The notes under the pieces were generated by a model that was not told the origin of the DNA, searched no databases, and saw nothing but the letters and a program-made list of their open reading frames with translations. Of a stretch of 64,000 nucleotides of DNA, positions 48,195-58,559 are shown piece by piece (position 1 is the stretch's first letter; each line of letters opens with the position of its first letter). The DNA lies in the NCBI RefSeq assembly GCF_002291425.1, contig NZ_CP014136.1, forward strand, positions 3,906,001 to 3,970,000, given 5' to 3'. The translations under genes were made by a program, and so were the position numbers. The DNA is from Gibbsiella quercinecans (GTDB lineage Bacteria; Pseudomonadota; Gammaproteobacteria; Enterobacterales; Enterobacteriaceae).

Positions 48195-49337
48195 ATGATG
48201 TACAAAGTAGAACAGATTGGCTCTTTGCTCCGGCCTGAATGGTTGAAAGAGGCACGCATCCGCTTCGACGCGGGCGAAATCTCAGCGGCGGAGTTCAAGA
48301 GTATCGAGGATCGTGCCGTGCGTGAGGCCGTCGCAGTTCAGGAAGCTGCCGGTATGGATGTCGTTACCGACGGCGAGCAGCGTCGGTCGATGTTCTTCTC
48401 TTGGTTTTTTGATGCGCTATCGGGATTTGATCTTACTGCATCGTCCAATTTTCCGGGCCTGGAATGGCGTGGCCTGAAGGGGGCGGCGCAGAGCACCAAT
48501 GCGAAAACGCCCGTTGTGCCGGTAGTTACCCGTAAACTCGCGCGCAAGAAGGCCGTATCGGTTGAAGAGTTCACCTTTCTTCGTGCTATCACTGACCGGC
48601 CCAAGAAGATCACGCTGCCCTCGCCACTTCTCGCATGGTCGTTCTGGTCCTCGTCTCATTCAGCGGCGGCCTATCCCGATATATTCGATCTTTTTCATGA
48701 CGTGGCCAGGCTGCTCCGGGAAGAAATTGAAGAGTTACGTGCTCTCGGTTGTGAATATGTGCAGATCGACGCACCGGAACTGGCGATCCTCATCGATCCT
48801 TCATTAAGGGAAGGGGTGAAGGCTCAGACGGGGATTGATACTGAGCGCTTACTCAAAGAGGGGATTGCCTGCATCAACGAGGTCGTCGACGGTCTGGAAG
48901 GGATAAAAACCTGCTTGCATATCTGCCGTGGCAACAATGCAGGGCAGTTCTATGCCGAAGGCGGTTATGAGAGCATCGCCGAGGCGCTGTTCAAAGGCGC
49001 GCGCAGTTTCGATCTTTATTCTCTGGAATACGACGATCCTCGTTCGGGAAACTTTGAACCCCTGGCGTTGGTTCCCAAGGGCAAAGGGGTTATCCTTGGG
49101 TTAATCTCTACCAAGCGGCCGGATATTGAAGCAAAAGACCTGCTTAAGGCGCGAATTGACGAGGCGACCCGTTTTATACCGCTCGAACGCATCGGCATTT
49201 CTCCTCAGTGCGGCTTTGCTTCTACCTGGGAAGGCAATCCGTTGACCACTGCAGATCAGGCCAAAAAGCTACAGCTGGTACGTGAGGTGGCGGAAGAGGT
49301 GCTGCAGGCACCTTCGAGTGAGTCCTCCCCAGACTGA
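48195..49337 (+). CDS. MetE-like B12-independent methyltransferase
   Basis: 380 residues resembling the C-terminal catalytic half of cobalamin-independent methionine synthase (QIGSLLRP, DVVTDGEQRRSMFF, YVQIDAPEL). Zinc ligands are suggested by HICRGN, YSLEYDD and ISPQCGF. It lacks the N-terminal half of full MetE, like many short UROD/MetE-type proteins that use other methyl donors or acceptors. The ATG at 48195 or 48198 follows GAACGAGG. It is alone, next to the accessory block, so it may be carried on an island or mark its edge. Confidence 0.8.
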   Translation: MMYKVEQIGSLLRPEWLKEARIRFDAGEISAAEFKSIEDRAVREAVAVQEAAGMDVVTDGEQRRSMFFSWFFDALSGFDLTASSNFPGLEWRGLKGAAQSTNAKTPVVPVVTRKLARKKAVSVEEFTFLRAITDRPKKITLPSPLLAWSFWSSSHSAAAYPDIFDLFHDVARLLREEIEELRALGCEYVQIDAPELAILIDPSLREGVKAQTGIDTERLLKEGIACINEVVDGLEGIKTCLHICRGNNAGQFYAEGGYESIAEALFKGARSFDLYSLEYDDPRSGNFEPLALVPKGKGVILGLISTKRPDIEAKDLLKARIDEATRFIPLERIGISPQCGFASTWEGNPLTTADQAKKLQLVREVAEEVLQAPSSESSPD

Positions 49338-49404
49338 CATATGGCCGAGGGCTAAATGGGGAGAGCATTCCCGTGCATACGGGTAATCTCTTCCCTGCGC
49401 TTTT

Positions 49405-49442
49405 GCAGCCTATAGAATGTCAGCATTTCAATAGGCTGCTTG
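49405..49442 (+). terminator. Terminator-like hairpin after the MetE-like gene
   Basis: A perfect 9-bp stem GCAGCCTAT (49405-49413) / ATAGGCTGC (49431-49439) with a 17-nt loop, followed by TTTGCG-type sequence. A TATAAT at 49613-49618 in the remaining gap may be the -10 for the next gene. Confidence 0.4.
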
Positions 49443-49651
49443 CGTTTGTAGCTCAACAGACTTGGCGAGATAGCGTGCTACAGGGAATCGCGGCATTTTA
49501 TGACTTCCGTTATTCTCGTCATCAATGTGTTAGAAGCTTTATCTGCTTAGATAGGCTTCTTTAAACTCAGACCACACCGTGCTGCAACTGGTATAGTCTC
49601 AAAAATTACAGGTATAATCCCCTAAATTATTCAACTGGTTTAGAAACGAAG

Positions 49652-50191
49652 ATGACAAAACTCACCTTACAAGAACAACTGCTAAAAGCTGGATTAGTGT
49701 CCAGCAAAAAAGTGGCCAAGGTCCAAAGAACGGCTAAAAAATCACGGGTTCAGGCTCGTGAGGCAAGAGCCGCGGTGGAAGAAAATAAAAAGGCACAACT
49801 CGAGCGTGATAAACAGCTAAGCGAACAACAAAAACAAGCTGCTTTGTCTAAAGAGTATAAAGCTCAGGTGAAGCAACTCATTGAAATGAACAAAATCGAC
49901 ATTTCAAAAGGTGATATTGGTTTTAACTTCACAGATAATAATTTAATCAAAAAAATAGTTGTGGATAAAACGACCCAAGCCCAGCTGATTAGTGGGCGTC
50001 TCGCTATTGCTCGTTTGGTTGTTGATAACAGTGGCAAGAGTGAATACGCTATTATCCCCGCGAGCGTAGCCGATAAAATTGCACAGCGAGATGCGAGCAG
50101 TATTGTATTGAATAGTGCGCTTAGTCAGGAAGAACAAGATGAAGACGATCCGTATGCCGATTTTAAAGTGCCCGATGATTTAATGTGGTGA
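49652..50191 (+). CDS. DUF2058 family protein (YaiL-like)
   Basis: 179 residues: an N-terminal KLTLQEQLLKAGLVSSKK motif, a long charged coiled coil (about 20-75) rich in K, E, Q, and a C-terminal beta domain ending with an acidic stretch (EEQDEDDPYADFKVPDDLMW). This is the layout of the DUF2058 (YaiL) family, of unknown function, common in enterics and often linked to nucleoid or RNA contexts. Followed by a strong terminator. Confidence 0.88.
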   Translation: MTKLTLQEQLLKAGLVSSKKVAKVQRTAKKSRVQAREARAAVEENKKAQLERDKQLSEQQKQAALSKEYKAQVKQLIEMNKIDISKGDIGFNFTDNNLIKKIVVDKTTQAQLISGRLAIARLVVDNSGKSEYAIIPASVADKIAQRDASSIVLNSALSQEEQDEDDPYADFKVPDDLMW

Positions 50192-50215
50192 TTAACCTTT
50201 TGCAGATGCTGATGT

Positions 50216-50245
50216 ATGAAAAGCCCTTTAGGGCTTTTCATTAAT
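50216..50245 (+). terminator. Terminator after the DUF2058 gene
   Basis: A perfect 11-bp stem (ATGAAAAGCCC 50216-50226 / GGGCTTTTCAT 50231-50241) with a TTTA loop and T-rich tail. Confidence 0.85.
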
Positions 50246-50344
50246 ATTTTATTTTCAGTAAGTTCACGGAAAAACGCGGCGTTATTCTGGATAGTTGCCA
50301 ACACCTTTGCGACTAGCCTGGTTTTTGGCTTCCCATGGGGAATA

Positions 50345-50768
50345 ATGAAAGAAACTAAAAATAGTTCCCTCTTATTGATTACCTCATTTTTTTCTGGCTG
50401 GATGCTCGGGTTCAGGCGACAGATTAAAAGCAGACGAAACAACAACGGTTAGTAAGATCGGTGAAGACATATGCTTTCAGGTTCCAGATGTCGGGAACTA
50501 CCCGCCTTCTCTGATCGCAATAAACCCCAGAGGAACGCCGCCGCAAAAGTTGTCAGTAACGGACTCACCTGATCTGGCTGTAGAAAATGGCAAGTTGTGT
50601 ATCCCGCCCGGTTTTTATCAATTCCCCGATAAAGGACAGTTCATTGTACAATTCATACTCGAAGCTCCTGGTGAGCGGCAGGCACGAAGAAGCATTGTAA
50701 CGGGGATTGCGTTATCTGGCGGGCATGTTGAAAGCATACCACTCACCGATAGCGAAATAACGCGCTAA
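50345..50768 (+). pseudogene. Small lipoprotein gene split by a T7-tract frameshift
   Basis: ATG 50345 gives MKETKNSSLLLITSFF, a lipoprotein signal start. The frame then runs off after the T7 tract at 50387-50393. Reading with one T removed continues LAGCSGSGDRL and on to 50768, giving about 140 residues, beginning with lipobox LAGC and containing ICFQVPDVGNYPPS and KLCIPPGFYQFPDKG. The mature part resembles small periplasmic lipoproteins annotated as T6SS immunity in Serratia, though the match is from memory. Sequencing error, slippage or true loss are all possible. Confidence 0.55.
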
Positions 50769-50784
50769 GTTGAATCGTGAAGGA

Positions 50785-50810
50785 TGCCTCTCAAAGAGGT
50801 GTTCTTTTGT
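50785..50810 (+). terminator. Terminator after the small lipoprotein gene
   Basis: CCTCT-CAA-AGAGG followed by TGTTCTTTTGT, a short stem with a fair U-tract. Confidence 0.45.
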
Positions 50811-50912
50811 CGTCACTAAACAAACACAGTAGGCTGGCGCCAACAGCCTTCAACGCCTCTGCGGCAGATGCTACAAAGGCGTTGAATAGGTAGGAAACCG
50901 GTAAATTTCCCT

Positions 50913-50935
50913 GCTGCCCCGGTCACCGGGGCAGC
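50913..50935 (-). terminator. Terminator of the sugar-ABC/isomerase operon
   Basis: A perfect 10-bp stem GCTGCCCCGG-TCA-CCGGGGCAGC. On the minus strand it is followed by AGGGAAATTT; the U-tract is weak, but its place downstream of the last gene is right. Confidence 0.6.
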
Positions 50936-50963
50936 CAGGCCTTTCATTTTTGTGGAAGCACTA

Positions 50964-51959
50964 TTATTCCACTTCGATGGACGACAGCAGCGCATTCTGA
51001 ATAATACGTTGTGCCTGCATGGCATCCTGGCGCGACTGCGCTTCCTGCAACGCCGCGATATCCAGTTTATCCAGCGCGCGGTAAATATGCTTGAGGAAAC
51101 GGATGGACAGGCGCGCAGCCTCAACGTTATTTTCGCGGAACGGGAACTGATCCAACTGCCACACGCCATCCCAGTTGTTGATCTTCAGCACATAGAAGAA
51201 CTCAAAGATCTCCGTCATATGCACCGTGCCAACCACCAGATCGTCATCCCAGCTACGCAGGTTATCATTCACATCCATACCAAACAGGCGGCCGCGATCG
51301 ATAATCAGCTGTGCGGAATCCGCCGGCGATTCACCGCCAAACAGCGCATGGCCGAAATCTAACAGTATGCCAACGTTATCCAGGCCGATATCGTCAATGC
51401 CTAACAGCGTGCGAGCCGCCGAATCCCAAGTCATTTTTACCCGTGGTTCACGCGGTTTATACTCAATGGCGAATTTAACATCGGGGTTGGCCGCCGCCAG
51501 TTCGCGCATACCGTCCACCGCTAGCTTCCACAGTTGTTTGTGATCCACCTGGAACGGATAGTCCCAACCATCCTGGCCCGGCCACACCTTCACATAGCTA
51601 GCGCCCAGTTCACGCACCACATCGGCTGCCTCATTCATCAGTGTCATCGCCTCGGCGCGCGCTACTGGATCGGGGTTGGTAAAGGCGCCGCGTGACCATT
51701 TGCGCAGATAGATCTCCGGCGTGATGCCGATGGCCTTCAGCCCAGCGTCATTCAACGCCTCCTTCACCTGGCTTAAGGTCACCCCCGGTGAGAAGGGATA
51801 AGGAATATCAACATAGGACAGATCGCCGACCTTTTTGGCTTCCTGGATCTGTTCCAAGGTGCTCAGCGCCGGGCCATAACCATCCACCGCATAGCGATCG
51901 ATATAGTTAGCGAAATGCCACAAACCGGCGCCAAATTTTGGGTAATTGTAGTGAGTCAT
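50964..51959 (-). CDS. Sugar phosphate isomerase/epimerase (TIM barrel)
   Basis: 331 residues of the xylose-isomerase-like TIM barrel family ([38 protein letters not shown]). Likely metal ligands are Glu in EYKP, Asp and His in DFGH, and Glu near TEIFEF. It is the last gene of the minus-strand operon with a ribose-type ABC importer, so it probably isomerises the imported sugar or its phosphate. Substrate unknown. Confidence 0.85.
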   Translation of the reverse strand: MTHYNYPKFGAGLWHFANYIDRYAVDGYGPALSTLEQIQEAKKVGDLSYVDIPYPFSPGVTLSQVKEALNDAGLKAIGITPEIYLRKWSRGAFTNPDPVARAEAMTLMNEAADVVRELGASYVKVWPGQDGWDYPFQVDHKQLWKLAVDGMRELAAANPDVKFAIEYKPREPRVKMTWDSAARTLLGIDDIGLDNVGILLDFGHALFGGESPADSAQLIIDRGRLFGMDVNDNLRSWDDDLVVGTVHMTEIFEFFYVLKINNWDGVWQLDQFPFRENNVEAARLSIRFLKHIYRALDKLDIAALQEAQSRQDAMQAQRIIQNALLSSIEVE

Positions 51960-51989
51960 TTTGATCTTTCTCCAGGCTTAACAAGGTAA

Positions 51990-52140
51990 GAAGGTGCATG
52001 CAGCCTTGGCGGCAAGAGGGAAAGCGCGTTACACCGGCATGCCCTCCGGCGGGGCCGGCTGCATTCAGTTGAATAATGTGGCGGCGGGCTGTTCGCGCTT
52101 TGCTCTGCAGTTGTTCCTTCGACAGATTGAACGGGTTCAT
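51990..52140 (-). pseudogene. Transketolase N-terminal remnant
   Basis: From ATG 52140, after an AGGTGG ribosome-binding site, about 40 codons read MNPFNLSKEQLQSKARTARR then HIIQLNAAGPAGGHAGVTR, similar to the start of transketolase N-terminal subunits, where the thiamine-diphosphate site GSGHPGG would lie. The similarity stops and the frame ends shortly after, overlapping the isomerase start. It looks like a deleted transketolase gene inside the operon. Confidence 0.5.
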
Positions 52141-52202
52141 CACGCCACCTGGATTTTTATTTAAATGCGAAACGGATAGAAAATTACGCGGCTGCCGGGC
52201 TA

Positions 52203-53312
52203 TCAGCCCGCTCGGCTCGCGCCACCTTCCTCAATCAGCGCCTTTTGCGCGACGACCGCGGCTTTTTGCTGCATGCGGTTCTGCATTTGGTCGATGATCA
52301 CCGCAATGATGATCACAATGCCCTTGATCACCATCTGCCAAAATTCGCTGACGCCCATCATGATCAGCCCGTCCGCCAGGAAGCCGATAACGAACGCCCC
52401 GATCAGCGTGCCGACAATCGTGCCGCGCCCGCCCGCCAGTGAAGTGCCGCCCAGCACCACCGCCGCAATGGCGTTCATCTCAAACGAGGTGCCGTTGGCC
52501 GGGTGGCTGGCGACTAACTGGGAAGAGACCACGATCCCAGCGATCGCCGCGCAGAAGCCCGAGAGCGCATACACCATGATCTTCACACGTTTTACTCGCA
52601 CCCCAGAGAGTTCGGCGGCGCGTTCGTTATCGCCGATGGCGTATACCTGGCGGCCAAACGGCAGGCGGCGGGCAATGTAGGCAATGACCAATGCCAGTAC
52701 GATCATCATCCAAATAGCGTATGGCAGGCCGAGGAAATAACCGGCGCCAATCTGGTCAAAGCCGGTATTGCCGAGCTGCGGATTGCCCTGCAGGCCGGGG
52801 AAGGTCTCGCCACCTGATGTCAGCATCGCCGCACCGCGCAGGATGTACATGGTGCCGAGGGTGCAGATGAACGGCGCTACGTTATAGCGGGTAATGATCC
52901 AGCCGTTGGCGGCGCCGATCAGCCCGCCCAGCAATAGCACTAGCGGCACAATCACCCAAACGCTGGGGAAGATGGCGATGCCAAACATCGGCAGCACAAT
53001 GCCTTTGGTGATCAGCCAACCCGCGACCATGCCGCACAGCCCGAGCGTGGCGCCGATGGAAAGATCGATGCCGGCGGTGATAATCACAAAGGTGATGCCG
53101 AGGGCAAGGAAGGCATTGATGGCGATATGTTTAATCATGATGACCATGCTGCCCACCGCAAGGAAATCCGGCACTGTAATGGCAAAGAACCCGACGATCA
53201 GGAACAGCGCGATAAAGGTGCGCATTTTTAACAGCAGCAGGATCAGGCTCTCGCGCGAGTTAAAGGCCTTTGCCGTGGGTGCGGCCAGCGTGGCCGTCGT
53301 GGTATTTTTCAT
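52203..53312 (-). CDS. Sugar ABC transporter permease (RbsC-like)
   Basis: 369 residues from ATG 53312 (MKNTTTATLAAPT), with many hydrophobic helices and motifs of the BPD_transp_2 family (GIDLSIGATLGLCGM, NGWIITRYNVAPFICTLG, ALSGFCAAIAGIV). It forms the membrane channel of a pentose/hexose importer. The start is 1 bp from the stop of the ATPase gene, so coupled. Confidence 0.92.
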   Translation of the reverse strand: MKNTTTATLAAPTAKAFNSRESLILLLLKMRTFIALFLIVGFFAITVPDFLAVGSMVIMIKHIAINAFLALGITFVIITAGIDLSIGATLGLCGMVAGWLITKGIVLPMFGIAIFPSVWVIVPLVLLLGGLIGAANGWIITRYNVAPFICTLGTMYILRGAAMLTSGGETFPGLQGNPQLGNTGFDQIGAGYFLGLPYAIWMMIVLALVIAYIARRLPFGRQVYAIGDNERAAELSGVRVKRVKIMVYALSGFCAAIAGIVVSSQLVASHPANGTSFEMNAIAAVVLGGTSLAGGRGTIVGTLIGAFVIGFLADGLIMMGVSEFWQMVIKGIVIIIAVIIDQMQNRMQQKAAVVAQKALIEEGGASRAG

Positions 53313-53313
53313 G

Positions 53314-54834
53314 TCAGAACCCCTGAGCACTTGCTTTCACCAGCGCCGATTCTTCCGCCGCTGCACGTGGAATATCGGCGGTCAGTTTGCCGCCGGACAT
53401 CACCAGAATGCGGTCAGAGACCGCCATAATCTCTTTCAGATCCGAAGTGGAAAATAAAATGGCAATGCCTTGTTGCGACAGCTTCACCATCATGCGGAAC
53501 ACATCCGCCTTGGCCCCGACGTCAATGCCGCGGCTGGGTTCATCCAGCAGCAGCAGGCGTGGGTTGGTTAGCAGCGAGCGGCCAATCACCACCTTCTGCT
53601 GGTTGCCGCCGCTCAGGGCGTTAATGGTCACCTCCGGTGAGGAAATTTTGATCGACAGATTGCTGACGGTATCATTCACCACCGCTTTCTCCTGGCTGCG
53701 CGAGATGGCGAAACGATACTCCAGCCGTTGCCACAGGCTGCCGATGGTCAGGTTGCTGGCCACCGATGACACCGGAAAGATACCGGTACGTTTGCGGTCT
53801 TCCGGTACCAGGCTCATGCCCATGCGGATGCGTTCTGCGGTATCCAGCCGCAGCGGCACCGGCTTGCTGTCGAGCCACAGTTTGCCGAGATAGCTGCGCT
53901 GGGTGCCGAGCAGGCACTCGAACAGTTCGGTGCGTCCGGCGCCCATCAGGCCGTAAATGCCGACGATCTCACCGGCACGCACGTTAAACGACACGTTATC
54001 CACCACCGCGTTACCGGCGGGGCCAACGCAGGTGATGTTTTCCGCTTCCAGTACCGGCACGCCGAATTCACGTCCCGGCTCCAGGAAACTGGTGACCGGT
54101 TCGCTGCCGAGCATTTGGCGCACAATCCATGGCACATCGATCTCGCTGACTTGAGCCTCCACCTGGAAATGGCCGTCTCGCAGAATGGTGATCACATCGC
54201 CAATCGCCATTAGTTCTTCCAGCCGGTGGGAGATATAGATAATTGATACCCCCTGGCGTGTGAGTTCGCGGATCACCCGGAACAGGATCTCCACTTCGGT
54301 TTTGCTCAGGGCGGAGGTGGGCTCGTCGAGGATCAGAATATCGGTGTTTTCCGCCAGCGCTTTGGCAATTTCCACCAGTTGCTGCTGGCCGACCTTCAGG
54401 TTCGCCACCAGCTCGCGCGGCGAAATATCTTGATCGAGGCGCTGCATCAGCTCGGCGGTGCGTGCTTCCTGAGTTTTTTCATCAATCGGCTTCAAGCCGC
54501 TTTGTAACTCGCGCCCGAGGAAAATATTTTCCGCCACCGACAGGTTCTCAAACAGGTTCAGCTCTTGGTGCACCATGCCGATACCCAGCTTGGCCGCCGC
54601 GCGGGTGCTGGGCAGCGTGACCAGCTGGCCGTTAAGCCAGATTTCGCCGCTGGTCGGCTGTTGCACCCCGGCAAGGATTTTCATCAGCGTTGATTTCCCG
54701 GCGCCGTTTTCACCGATGATGACGTTGACCTTGCCGCGCCAGACGTTGTAGTCCACCTTGTCCAGTGCCAGGGTGCCGGGAAATAGCATCGAAACCCCTT
54801 TGGTGCGCAGAATGATTGGGTCGGTTTGGCTCAT
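53314..54834 (-). CDS. Sugar ABC transporter ATPase (RbsA-like)
   Basis: 506 residues with two ABC domains. The first has Walker A GENGAGKSTLM and Walker B LILDEPTSAL; the second has a degenerate Walker A (GLMGAGRTELF), a signature LSGGNQQKV and LLLDEPSRGID, exactly the RbsA/MglA pattern. It powers the importer. The start overlaps the stop of the DUF2291 gene by one base. Confidence 0.95.
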   Translation of the reverse strand: MSQTDPIILRTKGVSMLFPGTLALDKVDYNVWRGKVNVIIGENGAGKSTLMKILAGVQQPTSGEIWLNGQLVTLPSTRAAAKLGIGMVHQELNLFENLSVAENIFLGRELQSGLKPIDEKTQEARTAELMQRLDQDISPRELVANLKVGQQQLVEIAKALAENTDILILDEPTSALSKTEVEILFRVIRELTRQGVSIIYISHRLEELMAIGDVITILRDGHFQVEAQVSEIDVPWIVRQMLGSEPVTSFLEPGREFGVPVLEAENITCVGPAGNAVVDNVSFNVRAGEIVGIYGLMGAGRTELFECLLGTQRSYLGKLWLDSKPVPLRLDTAERIRMGMSLVPEDRKRTGIFPVSSVASNLTIGSLWQRLEYRFAISRSQEKAVVNDTVSNLSIKISSPEVTINALSGGNQQKVVIGRSLLTNPRLLLLDEPSRGIDVGAKADVFRMMVKLSQQGIAILFSTSDLKEIMAVSDRILVMSGGKLTADIPRAAAEESALVKASAQGF

Positions 54835-55439
54835 TACGGTTGCTCCTGCTTCACGCTGACGGCGACCACGTCCTGCACTTTGTTAGGCTGCATCGTGACC
54901 GCCAGCAACAGCTGCACCGGTTTGCCCACCCAGTTTTCGTCCATCGGCGGCAATTGTTGCACCGCGTGGCGGTTAAGCGCTTTGGTCAGTTGGGCAAATT
55001 GCACCTGGTTGGTGAACTCTTCAAACTTAAAGCCGGCGGCATCGCGTATCGCATTGCTGCGCACCACGGGCCCGATGGCCACCGGCACTGCTTCACCGTT
55101 AATGGTGACTGTCAGGATCCGTTCCCGCTCGTCGGCGCCGCCGACTGCAGCTACGGTTCCACCGGCGCGTACAAACACACTGTCGCTGCTGCCGACCTTC
55201 ACGGTGCTGCTGCGGGTTTTCATGTCGGCCCAACTCATCGCATGCTGATCGGCGCTGACCAGCACTTTGCTGTCCCAAGTGGCCTCCGCCACCTGTTGCG
55301 CCGTCTGGTTGCGATAACCGTGCTGCACATTGGGATCTTGCGGAATGATTGGCTGACCGTTAGTGTCGAGATCAACCACTTTGCAGGCGCTTAACAGTAA
55401 AGCGGCTGCGGCCAACAGAGCGCCGTGTGCAAGTTTCAT
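54834..55439 (-). CDS. DUF2291 family lipoprotein
   Basis: 201 residues from MKLAHGALLA with lipobox LLSAC (C19). DUF2291 lipoproteins are regularly encoded with ribose-type ABC importers and may help the binding protein or the sugar pass the envelope; exact role unknown. The mature part contains NWVGKPVQLLLAV. Lies between the binding-protein gene and the ATPase gene. Confidence 0.85.
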   Translation of the reverse strand: MKLAHGALLAAAALLLSACKVVDLDTNGQPIIPQDPNVQHGYRNQTAQQVAEATWDSKVLVSADQHAMSWADMKTRSSTVKVGSSDSVFVRAGGTVAAVGGADERERILTVTINGEAVPVAIGPVVRSNAIRDAAGFKFEEFTNQVQFAQLTKALNRHAVQQLPPMDENWVGKPVQLLLAVTMQPNKVQDVVAVSVKQEQP

Positions 55440-55459
55440 CACCATCATCGGCTCCCTGT

Positions 55460-56398
<939 letters not shown>

Positions 56399-56449
56399 TT
56401 ATTATCTCCATTATGAATAAATATTCAATGATGATTTATTATTCTGTAA

Positions 56450-56478
56450 ATATCATGCATACGCTGTGACTTGTCCAA
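56450..56478 (-). promoter_or_regulatory. Promoter of the sugar-ABC operon
   Basis: On the minus strand TTGGAC, a 17-bp spacer and TGATAT lie about 50-80 bp before the binding-protein start. Part of the gap 56399-56890 holds AT-rich sequence and a near-palindrome TCGATGCATGCATTGA (about 56649-56664) that might be an operator; no gene is recognised in it. A minus-strand frame at 56506-56712 encodes one hydrophobic stretch and is not convincing. Confidence 0.45.
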
Positions 56479-56890
56479 AAAAACTGTGCGGAAAGGAGAA
56501 TAGGATCACAACTTTTGTCTCTGTTTTGCTCGCGCTGAACGTGGAGGGGCATTTATGGCGTTTATGCCAAGCGGCAGCAAAAATACGCCGGTTAAGCCCA
56601 AGAGCCAGGCTGCAAGCGCGGTTTGGCCATGCCTAGGGCAAAAAAGGGATCGATGCATGCATTGATGCCGATGTTGATTCAGACAGCACGGAAGAGGACG
56701 TGGTGGTGGCAACGGTGAGTGTTACAGCTATCGCCAAGCCGACAGACCGTTGCATGGTGGGGCGAGTGAGCGTTCGCCTTTCGGGATGCGCCGGCTTATA
56801 TCATTTGTCGGCAGCCTGGCAATTGCGTCGCCCATTTTTAGCGGCTTGTTTAACTGATGAATACGGCAGGAACAGGCTGAAAACAGGTTT

Positions 56891-57799
56891 TTACCTTGGC
56901 GAAGGGCCTTTAAGACCAAATTGTTTTCGCATTGCATCAACAAAACTTTTTATTTTCACCGTTGGCCGCAGCCCTGCGGGTAATAATACATGCATCGGGC
57001 GGCTTGGCCCTTCATAGTGTGGCAAAACTTGCACCAGGCGGCCTTGTTGAATTTCATCGTTCAGTACGTCTTCCGGCCCCAAGGTGATGCCATTGCCTGC
57101 TATAGCCGCGTGGAGAAGGGCTTTCCAATCATTTGAGCGGAACCTTCCCGTTGGTTTTATTTCTTCCGTTTTGCCATTTCTGCTAAAAACCCAGCGGCAA
57201 GGCATAGAGGGTGACCAAATACCATAAACCAGGCAAGAATGATGAATAAGATCGGATGGTGTTTCTGGTACCCCTGCTTTTGCTAGGTAACCGGGTGAAG
57301 CGCAGGTGATAAGCCGATAAGGGCGCAGGGGCCAGGCGACCATTGAACTATCGGCAAGCTCCCCTATCCTGATAATGACTTCGAATCCTTCTTCAATCGG
57401 ATCGACGATACGGTCGCTTAATGTAAGCTCAATCTCGGTATCAGGATATTCGGCGAGATAACCATCAATAAAGCGGGGTAAGGAATATGAACCAAAGGTC
57501 AGCGGCGCGTTGACTTTGATGATACCTGAAGGGGATGTTTTCATTTCAAGTGCTACGGCATCAGCCGTTTCGGCTTCTGCCAGCACGATCTTACATCTTT
57601 CATAGTAGTTACGCCCGATGTCGGTCAGGCTCTGACGACGCGTGGTGCGATTCAATAATCTGGCGCCAAGTCGGGCTTCGAGCCACGCAACGTTTTTTGC
57701 CACCATCTGCGGGGATATTTTTAACGTATTGGCTGCTGCGGCAAAGGAACCCAGTTCGGCTGCTTTTACGAAAACCCCCATGCTGGTTAGCTTGTCCAC
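56891..57799 (-). CDS. LysR-family regulator
   Basis: 302 residues if started at GTG 57799 (MDKLTSMGVFVKAAELGSF), the usual LysR start; the open frame goes on to 57880. N-terminal winged helix (about 1-60), C-terminal ligand-binding domain. Divergent from the reductase-like gene at 57904, so it probably regulates it. The inducer is unknown. Confidence 0.88.
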   Translation of the reverse strand: MDKLTSMGVFVKAAELGSFAAAANTLKISPQMVAKNVAWLEARLGARLLNRTTRRQSLTDIGRNYYERCKIVLAEAETADAVALEMKTSPSGIIKVNAPLTFGSYSLPRFIDGYLAEYPDTEIELTLSDRIVDPIEEGFEVIIRIGELADSSMVAWPLRPYRLITCASPGYLAKAGVPETPSDLIHHSCLVYGIWSPSMPCRWVFSRNGKTEEIKPTGRFRSNDWKALLHAAIAGNGITLGPEDVLNDEIQQGRLVQVLPHYEGPSRPMHVLLPAGLRPTVKIKSFVDAMRKQFGLKGPSPR

Positions 57800-57903
57800 A
57801 ATTAACCCCGTTTTGTTGTTTATGTTGGTTAAACAATGCACTTTATCATTAAAGAGTAATGAAATAAGTTCTTTTTTCATTCGTGAAGAAAGAGGGCGAT
57901 GTG

Positions 57904-58533
57904 ATGAAGATCGGGATCATAGGTGCAGGTTTTGTTGGGCGGGCCGTGGCTCAACTGGCTATTAAAGCGGGGCATACGGTTATGCTCAGTAATTCCCGCA
58001 GCCCGCAAACGCTGTTTAGCCTCCGGCCAATGATTGGCTGTGAGATAGGCACGGCCAACGATGCGGCGATGTACGGCGATATTGTTATTATCGCCGTGCC
58101 TCTTACGGCTATCGGGCAGCTTCCGCGGGGCGCGCTTAGCGGAAAACCGGTGATTGATGCGGTTAATTATTATCCTGAACGGGATGGGCAGGTTGAAGCA
58201 CTTGATGCCGGGCAGACAACAACCAGTGAACTTTTGGCCGAACAACTGCCACAGGTGAAAGTAACAAAAGCATTTAATGCCATACCCATGACGCAACTGG
58301 AAACTGATGGGCTGCCCGCGGGAGATCCGGCCAGGCGCGCGCTGCCTGTTGCCGGCGACGATCCCGCAGGTAAAAAAATCGTTGCTGATCTTTATGATGC
58401 CTTTGGCTTTGACTGCGTGGATGTTGGCCTGCTGTCTGAAGGATGGCGTTTCGAAAGAGGTATGCCGACGTATTGTGTACGTATGACAAAGGGCGAACTG
58501 ATACAGGCGTTAAATCAAGTTTCCCGCCGTTGA
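57904..58533 (+). CDS. NAD(P)-binding reductase (F420-reductase-like)
   Basis: 209 residues from ATG 57904 (MKIGIIGAGFVGRAVAQLA). Rossmann dinucleotide motif GxGxxG at the N-terminus; the SNSRSPQ stretch suggests NADP preference. Resembles the NADPH-dependent F420 reductase / NAD-binding-domain family in enterics, where F420 is absent, so the real substrate is unknown. Divergent from the LysR gene. Confidence 0.8.
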   Translation: MKIGIIGAGFVGRAVAQLAIKAGHTVMLSNSRSPQTLFSLRPMIGCEIGTANDAAMYGDIVIIAVPLTAIGQLPRGALSGKPVIDAVNYYPERDGQVEALDAGQTTTSELLAEQLPQVKVTKAFNAIPMTQLETDGLPAGDPARRALPVAGDDPAGKKIVADLYDAFGFDCVDVGLLSEGWRFERGMPTYCVRMTKGELIQALNQVSRR

Positions 58534-58559
58534 ATCGCAAAAATATAGGCGGGTGAGGT

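Noticed and set aside
49373-49564. 63-codon open frame after the MetE-like gene
   Set aside because: No ribosome-binding site, includes a terminator-like hairpin, no family.
50216-50452. Open frame starting at ATG 50216
   Set aside because: Its start lies inside the perfect DUF2058 terminator hairpin; only the part from 50345 makes sense as a signal peptide, in another gene.
56506-56712. Minus-strand frame with a hydrophobic stretch in the gap before the LysR gene
   Set aside because: Short, no start context, no family; might be a gene relic but cannot be supported.
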